Origin: Paroedura picta | Lineage: Eukaryota > Chordata > Lepidosauria > Squamata > Gekkonidae | NCBI RefSeq assembly: GCF_049243985.1 | Contig: NC_135379.1 | Coordinates: forward strand, 25,989,001-26,053,000 | Length of the DNA: 64,000 nt | Reading direction: 5' to 3' | Shown here: one piece after another, positions 47,101-56,200 of the stretch | Layout: each line of letters begins with the position of its first letter | How positions within the stretch are numbered: position 1 is the first letter of the stretch | The notes under the pieces: model-generated | The model's input: the letters and a program-made list of their open reading frames with translations, nothing else | Told to the model about the DNA's origin: nothing | The model's database searches: none | Position numbers and translations under genes: made by a program

Positions 47101-50100
47101 GAAGATATGGCCATTGCTATATATGCCTGGGCAACATTCATGCTGGGCTACTGTATGTGAATCCTGACAGTGGTCTAGAAAATTGACCTACTAAATGTGA
47201 TTATTTGGATTGGCTTTGTATAACAAAAATTCCTTGATGTATGGAAGAACACCAAGTAGTAAAATGGGTTTGGAAATAGACCTGCTTTGAATACAAGTTG
47301 AGGAAAACTTGTGAAGAACACAACTGAACATAAGGACCCATCCGTATCCACACTATGTCATTGTTAATAGCGAAGCAGATTCCCTTCACCGCAACCATTG
47401 CATCTGTGAAACAGAACTTTGACCCAGGTAGCATTTCCCTTGATTTATCCAAGAGTTGCAACATACTGTAGCCCACAGAAGAGTTTTGCAAGGCGTTTTG
47501 CAGATAAAAATAACTCAAGTTCTCTAATAAATGAATACTATCCATTGAAATATTGATTGCGATTTTGCAGTTTTTGCTCAGTTAATTTCTTTGTTTCAAT
47601 TTCTGCAGATCTGTTTAATAATCCACTGTCACAAGATTGCAGATACCGTCTTTATGTAATATACCACCTCCCTGCAGTTCTATTGCTTGATAGAAAAGGT
47701 ATAAATTGTTTTTATTTTCTTCATGAACAAAGATATCATGGTCAGTAAACAAGAAAAATGTATGCATTTAAAAAACTAAATAAAAGGTTCATTTCATTAA
47801 TTTTGTAAACAAACATGTCTCTTATAGGATTTAATTTATTATATACAGTTATTTGGCCCTAACTTTAAAAATCTATTTGTAAATTAAGCAGATGTTGTCT
47901 TCAAATTGTGCAAGTTTCAGCAAACATACTGCACCACACAAGCTGAAATAAGTTATCTGTTATAATTGCACAACTAGAGTCAGAGTATTTCCAAGTAGTT
48001 TTCCTAAAAATCAGTCAGAAATTTAGTTCTCTTTAAAATTTATGTTTCACAGACTGATCTATTTTGTTAACTTAAAAGATTTGAAAAACTGCTTTCACTT
48101 CTTGACAAAACCCGGGGAAAGCAGACATTTTTGTACAACACAGTGAAGCACTACTATCATTGGTTAAGAATACTAATCATTTCTAGCTGGTTTTACCAAA
48201 CTGTGCTCTCAAATATGTGTGGTTAAAACATGAATACAGTGGATTCCTGAGAAGTCTATATTTCAGGCAGTTTTCTAGGCGTGAGGAATAGTGGGTCAGC
48301 ACCTCACACCCAAGCGCCTAAATTATGTGATGTACAACTTGTTGGCAAATTGAGATTCCTGGTATTATTTGTGGTTGGATTTGGCTTTGGGGCTTCCAGT
48401 TGATGCTTGGATGCATTATTCGAAAACTTATCTGTAGCCTATACCCTAGGTCAGGGGTAGTCAACCTGTGGTCCTCGAGATGTTCATGGACTACAATTCC
48501 CATGAGCCCCTGCCAGCAACTGCTGGCAGGGACTCATGGGAATTGTAGTCCACGCACATCTCGAGGACCACAGGTTGACTACCCCCCCTAGGTATCTTAA
48601 ATGTCTCTTGATCTTTTTCAGGAGTAGCCATTTGTTGGGTTAATTGGCAATATTAAGAGTACCCATTAAATCTTAGTTTTAATTGATGAGAAAACAAACT
48701 TTATTCAGGTAATTGTGTAAAAGTAGAGTTCTGAATGTTAAACACCTCTCTTAAATTCAATGGTAAGGAGTGAATATTGTCTAAACCAGCCTTTCTTAAC
48801 TTTTTACCATTGAGAACCCCCTGAAATATTCTTCAGTCTTCGAGAAACCCAGAAATGGTGTAATCATGCTGGATATGTTTGGGAAGCATTGCTGTATACA
48901 TGCCCACCCAGGACCCCTTCCCTTCCCACCCCCTCTAGGCCCATCGTTGGCCACTTTGAGAGGGGGGAGGTCAATATCACCACCTGATAAATGTTTAACC
49001 AATTTTTTAAAAATATGAAAAATTAACTGACTCCCACCCATTCAGGAAACTCTTCCAGGTCTGTCAAAAACAAAATAAAACAACATACACACACACACAC
49101 AAAAACACAGGGCCATTAAGAAATCCTCCTTTGTGGAAATTAGTGAAAGCAAATTAGTGCTTAAATAGTTGGATCTTGGGTAGGACTTTTAGAGATTGCA
49201 AGATTTTAATAAATATTTTTATTTAGTGTTTTCATCATTTATATTAACTGGAGCAAAACTTGTCAAAGTAGCCACCAGCATATTTATTTAGAATATATTT
49301 ATATACCGCTTTTTCACTGCACCTGAATGAAGAGAGCCTATGTAGTCTAGTGGTTAAAGCGTCAAATGATGATGATTATTAATATTATACTACTAGATCT
49401 AAAGCCCAGTGGCTATAAAATGATGAGAAGATCATGTATGCTGCTTTTAGCTCCTTGTGAGGATGGGTAGCATAAAAAATAGTAACAGATACAAACCCTT
49501 TCGCATAGGAAATTTCTTCCTTGTAACCAGACTGGCTATATCAGAATAATAGACTATTTAGTGTTCCAAAAGAGGTTTTTAATGCAGCATGGAAAGCCTG
49601 CTACCCAAAGAAAAAGATCATTTTTGATAGGGAAAATACAACTGGGTGTTTCAGAAGGAGGTTTTTTGGATTGCAACCACAAAGCTTCATTTGGCCATTA
49701 GGTTCTTGACTGTAAATCATACACTCTGCAGAGTCAGTCATGTTTTCCAATTGTTTTCATAGGAGCTGCTTTTAACATTATAAAACTGATAAGTGTTTAA
49801 ATATTATCTTTACTTATTGGGATTACAGTTTCATTCAAACTGATTCCTTGATACCACTTTTAAAAGAGTATACTACATCTAAAGAGTCTGTCACAGTGGC
49901 TTGTTCTAACTCCATGTCTTATATTTATCTTTCAATGAAAATGTACTGAGCAAGTATATACAAGATTTGTCTATCAGAAATACTGATCAGTTTTACTGAA
50001 CTACTGTTAAATTTTGGATTGTTAATCTAGTAATAGAGTATGTAGCACGTGATACTTTTACTCCACTTTCTAGCTTCTTTATGACTTAATGGATCTGTGC

Positions 50101-52183
50101 CATATCTTATTCTAGTTGGTAGGCTAAGAAATATGAGTTGAGTAATTACTTTCTCCATTATATAAGGAGAATACTTAAACTTATAGAGAAAATCATCTAT
50201 TTATGTTTTACAGAAATAACTGCTAAAGAAAGATCATTGGCCCTGAATACCCACAACCACCAAAAGACCTTTGTCCTCCAATCTATAGGATTTGGGAAGA
50301 GAATAGATGTACCACTATTGCCTAAGGCATCACTTAATAAAGGCTGGTCATTAACCAAAGTGTTGCGCTTGCCTCCAGGTATTTACAGTAATCTAGGAAA
50401 ATAACACCTCTGAATAATCATTACTTACTCCTACTTGTATTAAGTGGCTTCATTGTATAGGCTAACTTTAAGCAGATCTGTTGAGAGTTTGCTGATATTT
50501 AAATTACCCATCTTGTGTTTGTTAAATAAGCTGCTATGGGTTCTAGATCCATAGCTTCATCAACCAGGCTAGCCCTGGTTACTGCTTGGATAGGAGACCA
50601 CCAGATCAGAAGAAATTAGAAATAATTTTAATTGAGGAAATGGCTTAGATTACATTGTTAACTTCCTTTTATTTGTAACTGGCATGTAGAATTGGCTATT
50701 ATAGTTTATGGACTAAAATTATATACCAATTTTAAGAACGTATTCTACACTTGTTTTAGGTTGTGAATTTGGAAATCACTTGGTTAAGTAAGTAGCTGGA
50801 TCATCTTTCTGTATGTTAAACCTAGTACAAAATTCCCAATGGGGATATTTTCAAAAAGTATATTTAAAGTTGAGAAACACAACAAAAAGTTCATACCCAA
50901 GAACCATCTACTGCTATAGAGACTTATAAGATGACTGCAGTCATCTTCAGAGGCCCTTTGGATGCCCCTGCTTTTTAAGGCTAGATGGGAGGCAACCTGA
51001 AAAAAGGCCTTTTCAGTTGTGGCACTGAAACTATGGAATTCCCTCTCCAGGAAGATCCATCTGTCCCTCACATGTTAGCGAGTGAAGATTTATCTGCATA
51101 ATCTGGACTATGACTTGCATGCTGTGAATTTTAAAGCTTGTTTTACAATATTTTTTTTTACCTTGGGGAGCCTAAGCTGTGTGGAAAGATGGCATAATGA
51201 TGCTCTATTGGGCTTATATTTGCACTTCAAAGAATAACACATTTTGTGTCGGGGTATGAGCTTCCATGAGTTCATATACTGCCACAAATTTTGTTAGTGG
51301 GGGAAGTCATCTAGCTCCACAAGCTTGTATGATTTCTGCTGCTTTCCAATGCAGATCCTCATGTCATCATATCTCATATTTTTCCAGAGAGTTCCCTGAC
51401 ACACAAAGCCCAAATAGTGTTTTTCAGGGAAGCAGGAAAAGGGAGGCAGATATGGCTTCCACGAGCAGAGCTCTACTCATAGTCCAGTCCATTCAACCCA
51501 ATAGTTAAAGAAACCCAAACTCATATCTCATACTTCTCTAACATGCACAAACAAGGTTCTTGCATAAGGTTCTTACTATGTAGTTTGTGTACTAGAAAGG
51601 GTTTGTTTGACTACAGGTGTAAGAACATTCACATATAATACAGTTGGTTGCATAAGATGGTTCTTGCTCCCAAATGTAAATTAGTTTGGTACTGAATTAG
51701 CTATTAAGTAGTTGTTTTCCTAACGAAATTTTAATAAAATATTTGAATTCTTAAAGAGTTCAACCAGATTTAATTGCTTTAAAATACATGGATTTAGATG
51801 GGAGAAACTGATTCTTTTCAATAGTAGCACTTGTGCTTTTTGTAGCACTGTTTGGCTCCTGTTATATATACTTTAGAGACTGCTTTATTTCATCGTGATG
51901 CTACATTGTTTTGTATCAAAATATTCATATATTCACAAAATATTTGATGTCAGCAATCTAAGCTTTAAGTTACTTCACTATATAGAAAGTTATTTTGTAA
52001 TTTGTTCTTCATTTAAGAATTCCATTTGAAAATCCAGAAGATGCTGTCTTTGTGAGGGCAATGAACCGTTCTATAGTGGAGTTTTCTACTGTTAATTGGG
52101 ATAAAGTGCCCACATCTGAAGAAAAACGTCTTGGCACCAAGCCAGAAAAAAAGCCAGAGAAATTGACAATAAAATTCAGATAA
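35018..52183 (+). CDS. LRRC72: Leucine-rich repeat-containing protein 72, complete, 9 coding exons
   Basis: Coding exons: 35018-35062, 36948-37021, 44128-44197, 44584-44665, 45297-45410, 47609-47698, 50214-50378, 50760-50787, 52018-52183. Every intron is GT-AG, the phases agree across all junctions, and the total is 834 nt (277 residues plus TAA), near my recollection of about 285 for the human protein. Residues about 33-125 hold four LRR units, seen in ELYLGER, YLWLNNNK, ELYLNNNEI and ILLLHNNQL; a cap follows (NPLSQDCRYRLYVIYHLP, about 133-150). The C-terminal part has PEDAVFVRAMNRS (about 228-240) and a Lys-rich end. There is no signal peptide, membrane segment or catalytic motif. The start ATG was chosen because it lies in the CpG island, has A at -3 and G at +4, and feeds in phase into exon 2. 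LRR proteins of this type bind partners; the exact role is not established. The gene ends opposite ANKMY2. Identity rests on remembered family sequence and on synteny. Confidence 0.92.
35475..35627. mobile_element. Chompy-like MITE, partly deleted
   Basis: TAGGGCTGCC at the left, AAATCTCCAGGAGTTTCTGG then CAACCCC at the right. In LRRC72 intron 1. Confidence 0.6.
36168..36245. mobile_element. End fragment of the 13,289 hAT family
   Basis: GGGGTTCTTTGAAGCCTGAA and GGTTGAAAAAGGCTG; nearly the same piece as 20,475-20,543. In LRRC72 intron 1. Confidence 0.75.
37397..38060. repeat. Two diverged direct copies about 395 bp apart
   Basis: AACTAATTTTGTAGCTGGGA, CATCCTGAGAAG, GTAGGTTCTTAAGC at 37,397-37,470 recur, diverged, at 37,790-37,855 (AACTAGTTTTGTGGCTAGGT, CATCTTGAGAAG, GTAGGTTCTTAGGC). 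The following ACACAGAG...GCACC...CAT parts also correspond. LRRC72 intron 2; family unknown. Confidence 0.6.
39785..39862 (-). mobile_element. CR1 LINE 3' tail
   Basis: ATAGAATCATAGAACCATAG, then CATCTAGTCCAACCCCCTGC: the reverse of the CR1 3' end. It lies in LRRC72 intron 2. Confidence 0.85.
39896..42031 (-). mobile_element. hAT DNA transposon with broken transposase (Charlie/GTF2IRD2-like)
   Basis: Left end CAGTGGTTCCCAACC (39896) and right end GGTTGGGGACTCCTG (42031) form inverted terminal repeats. Flanks TTTTAAAG (39888-39895) and CTTTAAAG (42032-42039) are an 8-bp duplication with one mismatch. Minus-strand transposase pieces, in order: 42,000-41,745 (SYHVAKCIAESGRPFSDGGF), 41,519-41,331 (LGLSCDKLKSITTDDTRNMV), 41,316-40,876 (YHAEVRWLSRGKVLKCFFSL), 40,879-40,541 (FQMELIDLQANDNLRDIYKE), and the C-terminal dimerisation block MFTVFGTTYFCEQTFSKIK at about 40,450-40,520. 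Stops and frame changes separate them; no intact protein remains. An L1 copy sits at the left end. Confidence 0.88.
39955..40300 (+). mobile_element. L1-type LINE 3' end nested in a hAT transposon
   Basis: The frame ends LPSIEDWLNKLADFAKMAKL, TLIVNGRTEEAFQEQWGPYL, then a stop, a 3' UTR and an A-rich tail with AATAAAATAAA near 40,270. It is inserted just inside the left end of the hAT element that begins at 39,896, so it is the younger of the two. Confidence 0.75.
42040..42294. mobile_element. Second, CpG-rich hAT right end next to the first
   Basis: After the first right end and its CTTTAAAG, 255 bp of GC-rich DNA follow and end again in GGTTGGGGACCACTG plus CTTTAAAG (42295-42302). Inside is a palindrome around CGCAAGCTTGCG (about 42,105). 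Either a nested non-autonomous relative or a rearranged end of the same element. Confidence 0.7.
43015..43080. repeat. Degenerate interspersed repeat, same family as 5,385
   Basis: GCAATCCTAAGGAGGTCTAC, TCAGAAGTAGGTCTCATTCA and TTGCCAGGAAGGTG. In LRRC72 intron 2. Confidence 0.5.
43450..43922 (-). mobile_element. L2 LINE 3' part, split by a SINE
   Basis: Left piece 43,450-43,640 is the reversed 3' UTR (TACTCTGTCCTTCTCCAGAG). After the SINE at 43,648-43,737, the right piece has GGCCCTGCAGAACTTATTAA and GTTCCACCAGGCCATTG. In LRRC72 intron 2. Confidence 0.75.
43648..43737 (-). mobile_element. tRNA-derived SINE, truncated, nested in L2
   Basis: A 3' half of the SINE family seen at 23,012 (GAGTTGGTTCTTATATGCCG and onward), very similar to it, splitting the L2 fragment 43,450-43,922 in LRRC72 intron 2. 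Confidence 0.85.
43990..44083 (-). mobile_element. BovB 3'-end fragment
   Basis: This is a 94-bp stretch nearly identical to the last part of the BovB at 23,559, including the GTT-repeat tail and the GTCCGACC motif. It lies in LRRC72 intron 2 and ends about 44 bp before the exon 3 acceptor. Confidence 0.9.
46180..46335 (-). mobile_element. L2-like LINE 3' UTR remnant
   Basis: CAATTTATACTCCACCCCTC at the start and an AT-rich continuation fit a reversed L2 3' end. In an LRRC72 intron. Confidence 0.5.
46701..46768. mobile_element. Half copy of the CAGGGGTAGTCAA hAT MITE
   Basis: CAGGGGTAGTCAAACTGCGG through CCCATGAGCCCCTGC; only the left half is present. In an LRRC72 intron. Confidence 0.8.
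48452..48585. mobile_element. Palindromic hAT MITE (same family as 10,490)
   Basis: Same terminal sequence and palindrome with a shorter centre. Duplications CCCTAGGT at 48444-48451 and 48586-48593; the last two bases of the right terminus appear lost. In an LRRC72 intron. Confidence 0.9.
48787..49060. mobile_element. Non-autonomous hAT element, same family as 13,289, right end lost
   Basis: CAGCCTTTCTTAACTTTTTACC, then the internal blocks GAAGCATTGCTGTATACATG and CTCCCACCCATTCAGGAAAC as in 13,289-13,616. The right terminus is missing. In an LRRC72 intron. Confidence 0.85.
49333..49478 (+). mobile_element. Degenerate tRNA-derived SINE
   Basis: GCCTATGTAGTCTAGTGGTTAAAG matches the A-box head of the other tRNA SINEs; the rest is weakly preserved. 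It lies in an LRRC72 intron. Confidence 0.45.
50560..50609 (+). mobile_element. 5S-derived SINE fragment
   Basis: GCCCTGGTTACTGCTTGGAT followed by AGGAGACCACCAG corresponds to the 5S-like block of the element at 1,480. Only about 50 bp remain, in an LRRC72 intron. Confidence 0.5.
50935..51190 (+). mobile_element. L2-like LINE fragment
   Basis: GTTGTGGCACTGAAACTATGGAATTCC reads as the ALKLWNSLS block near the L2 frame end, followed by a tail with TACCTTGGGGAGCC. In an LRRC72 intron. Confidence 0.6.
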
Positions 52184-53229
52184 GTGGAAGTTTCATCAGG
52201 AAGCTGTGTTGTAAGAACCTCTTTTGCCATTATGTTAAGCGTTTTTTGTGATAACCTTTAAAGATATTACAAAGCAAGTAAATCTTCAGTTTTATCATTT
52301 CAGCATTTAAGACTCCTTTCCCATAACAGTATTGAAAAACATTCACTATTGATTAAATGCAGTTTCTTTGCCCTCAGCTGGTTAAACTGTGTTAAACTGA
52401 AGTAAAACAAATAGCTGGAAAGCACTTGTATGCCAGTATCAGGCTACTTCTACTTTTGCTTATGTATACAGAGAGTTTAAGGAAGAAACTAAACTAGAAG
52501 TTATGAGACAGAACACTATACCTAGTGATATTCTTCTTGAATATCAAGTTACATTTGTCTATTCTCCTTGTTCTACAGAAGGTTATCAAATTGTAGCTAT
52601 ATCACTGGATAGTATCAAAAGATTTAATTGGAAACAGTGTCTAATCAGATTTTGTTAAAATGTAATGTTCTATAACTTAATTCAATACTGGTTTGTTTTA
52701 AGAAAGTGCAAATTCAATTGCGTTAACATGAGTATCCGTATTTGTTCAATTAAAATAGATATAAGAAAAAATAGCAAAATCATTTTTAATATTTAGGTGA
52801 AATACCAGAAGAGTGTAATAGTTACTTTTTAGATGTTACAATGCCACATAATTTAATTTACTTCCATTTATGTTGCAGTGAAACCTATTGTGATTTTTAA
52901 GACGTGAGTTATTTCCATTTAACACATGAGTTTTCAATTTGCTAAGCATATGCCTCTACTGTCCACATACATTTGAAAATCTACACTTGCTCAGTATTGC
53001 TACAAAGACAGCTGAGCAGGGTATTCTGATTTTGACCAGATGGTTAAGCTCTTGTCCTCAGAATCCAGGATTATATGACACAATTATAGTGGACAAACAA
53101 GTTGCCATATGTTGTATCACAGTGAATGTGATTGAGTGAGCACAACTGCATTCTGTGGACTTATGCTTCACAACATTGTAGTAAAGAGTACATCTTTTTA
53201 AAATGTTTGGCTCCCCAGCTAGGCCCCAC
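52184..53229. other. Tail-to-tail intergenic space of LRRC72 and ANKMY2
   Basis: This 1,046-bp AT-rich stretch between the two stop codons must hold both 3' UTRs. No AATAAA was found on the LRRC72 strand close to the stop; ATTAAA at 52352-52357 is a weak candidate. On the ANKMY2 strand, ATTAAA-type hexamers occur around 52790-52855. The two transcripts may overlap. No repeat was recognised here. Confidence 0.5.
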
Positions 53230-56200
53230 TTATTCCTCCGATTCATGAGCTTTTGCAATAGCTGTATCTGTTAAATTAGTCTCGTCTTTAGAGAAACTGT
53301 CAGCTGGAGATGATTGCACAGGCATTTGCTTGCTGGGAATGGTTTCTTCCATTTTGTCTCCTTCACATTTGGGTTCTTCCTCTTTACTATCTCCAGAGAC
53401 CAAATGTTCTTGATTTGAAATGGATTCTGCTGCTTGTGTGGCTTCTAGAGAAAAACCAACAAAAACATATTAAAATCATATATATGTTTTAATAGCCAAA
53501 TGTGAGCCAATTTCCAAATATCTCAATATGCAGACTGAGCCCACGTTGATACATTTTTCTAAACTTGGGAGACCCAGGTTTGCAGATCTTAAACCTTACA
53601 ACATTTTATCCACCCTTCCTGACAATGTCAGAGCTTGTGCAAATTAGTTACCTAAGCAGCTGACACATCAGGTGCCAGGGGCCTTGTTACAGCAGTACTC
53701 TGAGCAAGGACAACCCCAGTGGCCCAAGAGGTAAGGAGGAGGAGGAGGAAGGGAATGAGATGGTGGAACACTGTCAGAGAAGGGGAGGGGGGGGGAAATT
53801 AGGGAGAGAGTGACAGAGAAGGTGCAGGGGAGAGAGGGGGTATGATTACAGAGAAGGGCAAGGGGGAGATGGATGGAGAACAGGTGGGGGAGAAAGACAG
53901 GTAAGGAGGGAGAGGGAAGGAAGCAAAGATAGGATGTACCATCCTTGCAAGTATCTAGTGGGCCCCCACTTGTACATGGGCGAAAGCATAAGAGCAAGCA
54001 GGTGCACAAGCTAACATCAACACCCTTATCTCCAAAAAAAATTTGAAGGCATTTTTTATAATGAAGTAATAATGGGATGTGTAACCTGACAGACTATTTT
54101 TAAAAGTAGTGGCAAATTTGTGGGAGAAGCACAATAAAGACCTTCCTCTGCTCCTCCTTATTAAGCTTCTGGGTCATTTTGGGATAAAAGAGAAAGGACA
54201 GAAAAGGATGTGTTTTGTCAGTCAATTTATTATGAAGGAATACTAAATGCAGAGATAAATTGTTAAGGTCTATAGGCCCAGAACTGGTCATTGATTGATG
54301 GGGTTTTGTTTGGTTAGTTCCTCACCCAGCTACATGCACAGACTTACTTCTATAAATATATAGATTTACGGTATATGCCAAGTGGGAAGAATATAAGATG
54401 ACTTATCCCTTAGATCAGTGGTTCTCAACCTAGGGGTTGCAACCCCATTTAGGGTCGCCAGGCCCCTTTGTTGGGGTTCCCTGGTTGGTTGCAGGGGCGG
54501 CAGTGGCCGTCAGCTGCTGCAAGTGGCAGCAATGGAGCAGTGGAGGCAGGTGGTGGCAACAAAACAATTGTGCACATGTGCGTGCATGCTCGCATGTGCA
54601 CGCTACCCACATGCACATGCCACTGTGACCCCGCTGCCACAGTTGGGGTTGTGGCATGGGAGTGGTTGAGAACCGCTGCCTTAGATTAACATGGTAGTGT
54701 TGGTCAGACATGGGTGTATTAATAACATGGTCTTTAAGACTCCCCCAGTGAAAAACATCATTATGAATGGTACTGTAAAAATGTGCACCAACCTCTTTTT
54801 TGTCTTCTTTCTTGCCGCTTCTTTTCTTTGGTAATTTCCATCTCCTGCTTTTCATGAGCCTCTTTTAGCATCTTGCATGTTTTCTTGTGTGTAAACCAGT
54901 GCATTTTCTGGCATTTCTGATCACAGTAGATCACCTGAGATTGACCAAACAAATGTTTTACAAGTCAAGACAGTTAACACCACTGCATGTATTAAAACAG
55001 GGTACAATATGTACATTCACATTTAGATGAGGAAGACCAAACTAAACTGATAATTGATTTTAAAATAAGAAATACAATTCTTACCATTTTGCATGTTGAA
55101 CACCTTTTGGCTGCTCCCTTCTCCCCACATGTTGTGCAAAACTCAGCCTCCACAAAGCCCATTTGGCCAGTAATGGCTTGTGTCAGTACAGAGAAAGCAG
55201 TAGGATCAGAGCCCTGAAAAATGGGGGAGGGGAGAGGGAAATAATAGTGACTGAAAGTCCCAGTAAACTGCACTAAGAAAACCATTTAGAAGAGTATATC
55301 TATGGTATTTAAAAATACATGCAGCAAAAATTGTGCTTGCGGTTCAAAATTCTACTTTTTCCAATTTTTAAAAATTATGACCAATAATTTTTAAAAATCC
55401 AATGCACTCTGTTAATGATTATTAAATTCTACTTTTTTCATTTTTTATTTGACTTTTTAAAAATTTGAATGTTCTCCTTTCAATGATGAAATATAGCAAG
55501 GGGGGCATATTATCTTAAGCAAGGATATTGGTTGTAGCCTGCTAGTGAAATATCAGCAACACTAGGTTGGCTACATTAAACAAGTTCTACAGAATAAGCA
55601 AGGGTTTACATCACAGTTGGACCACCTCCATATCACTTGGCTACAGATTCTTCAGAGCAAAATTACGTTCAATTTTTACGTTTGAATTATTGGAAAGATT
55701 GTTCGTTTAGTCTACCATTTAAGATCACCTTACTACAAAAGGTTTGGGGGAGAGCAGATTTACCTGCATTTCTGCATTTCAGATACTTTGCTGAACAGAT
55801 GCAAAGAAGAATGGGCTGCTCAATCCCAGATACTCACAATTTCAACTGGAGCAATGCTTCTCACAAGCTGCTGGAGCAATGTAGCTTCGCAATAGGGAAA
55901 TTTTCGAATGCATTCTCTGATGAGTTTTTCTTGAAATACTGGAAAACCATCTTTTTCTCTGCCTTTTAGCAGGCTAAAAATATTAGAGCAAGAAATGGTA
56001 ACGAACGGTCATGGCTTTCTACTAAATACTTCTTTCTTCCACTGTTTGTAGCCCACACTAGCCACCTTCCCTAACTTTTTTTTTTTACTTGAATTTATAT
56101 ACTGCTGTTCCCATTCAGGCTCACGGCGGTTTACACAATAAAAGAGTAAAAATGCAATAAAACCCTAAAATACCCCAACTACATTGTTAAAATTATTAAA

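Noticed and set aside
53668-54009. 113-codon Pro/Leu/Ser-rich minus frame
   Set aside because: It is the translation of a simple GA/CT-rich tract in an ANKMY2 intron.
54418-54855. Frames of 60-141 codons on both strands
   Set aside because: Explained by the GC-rich hAT element at 54,416-54,678 and by the real ANKMY2 exon at 54,793-54,934.
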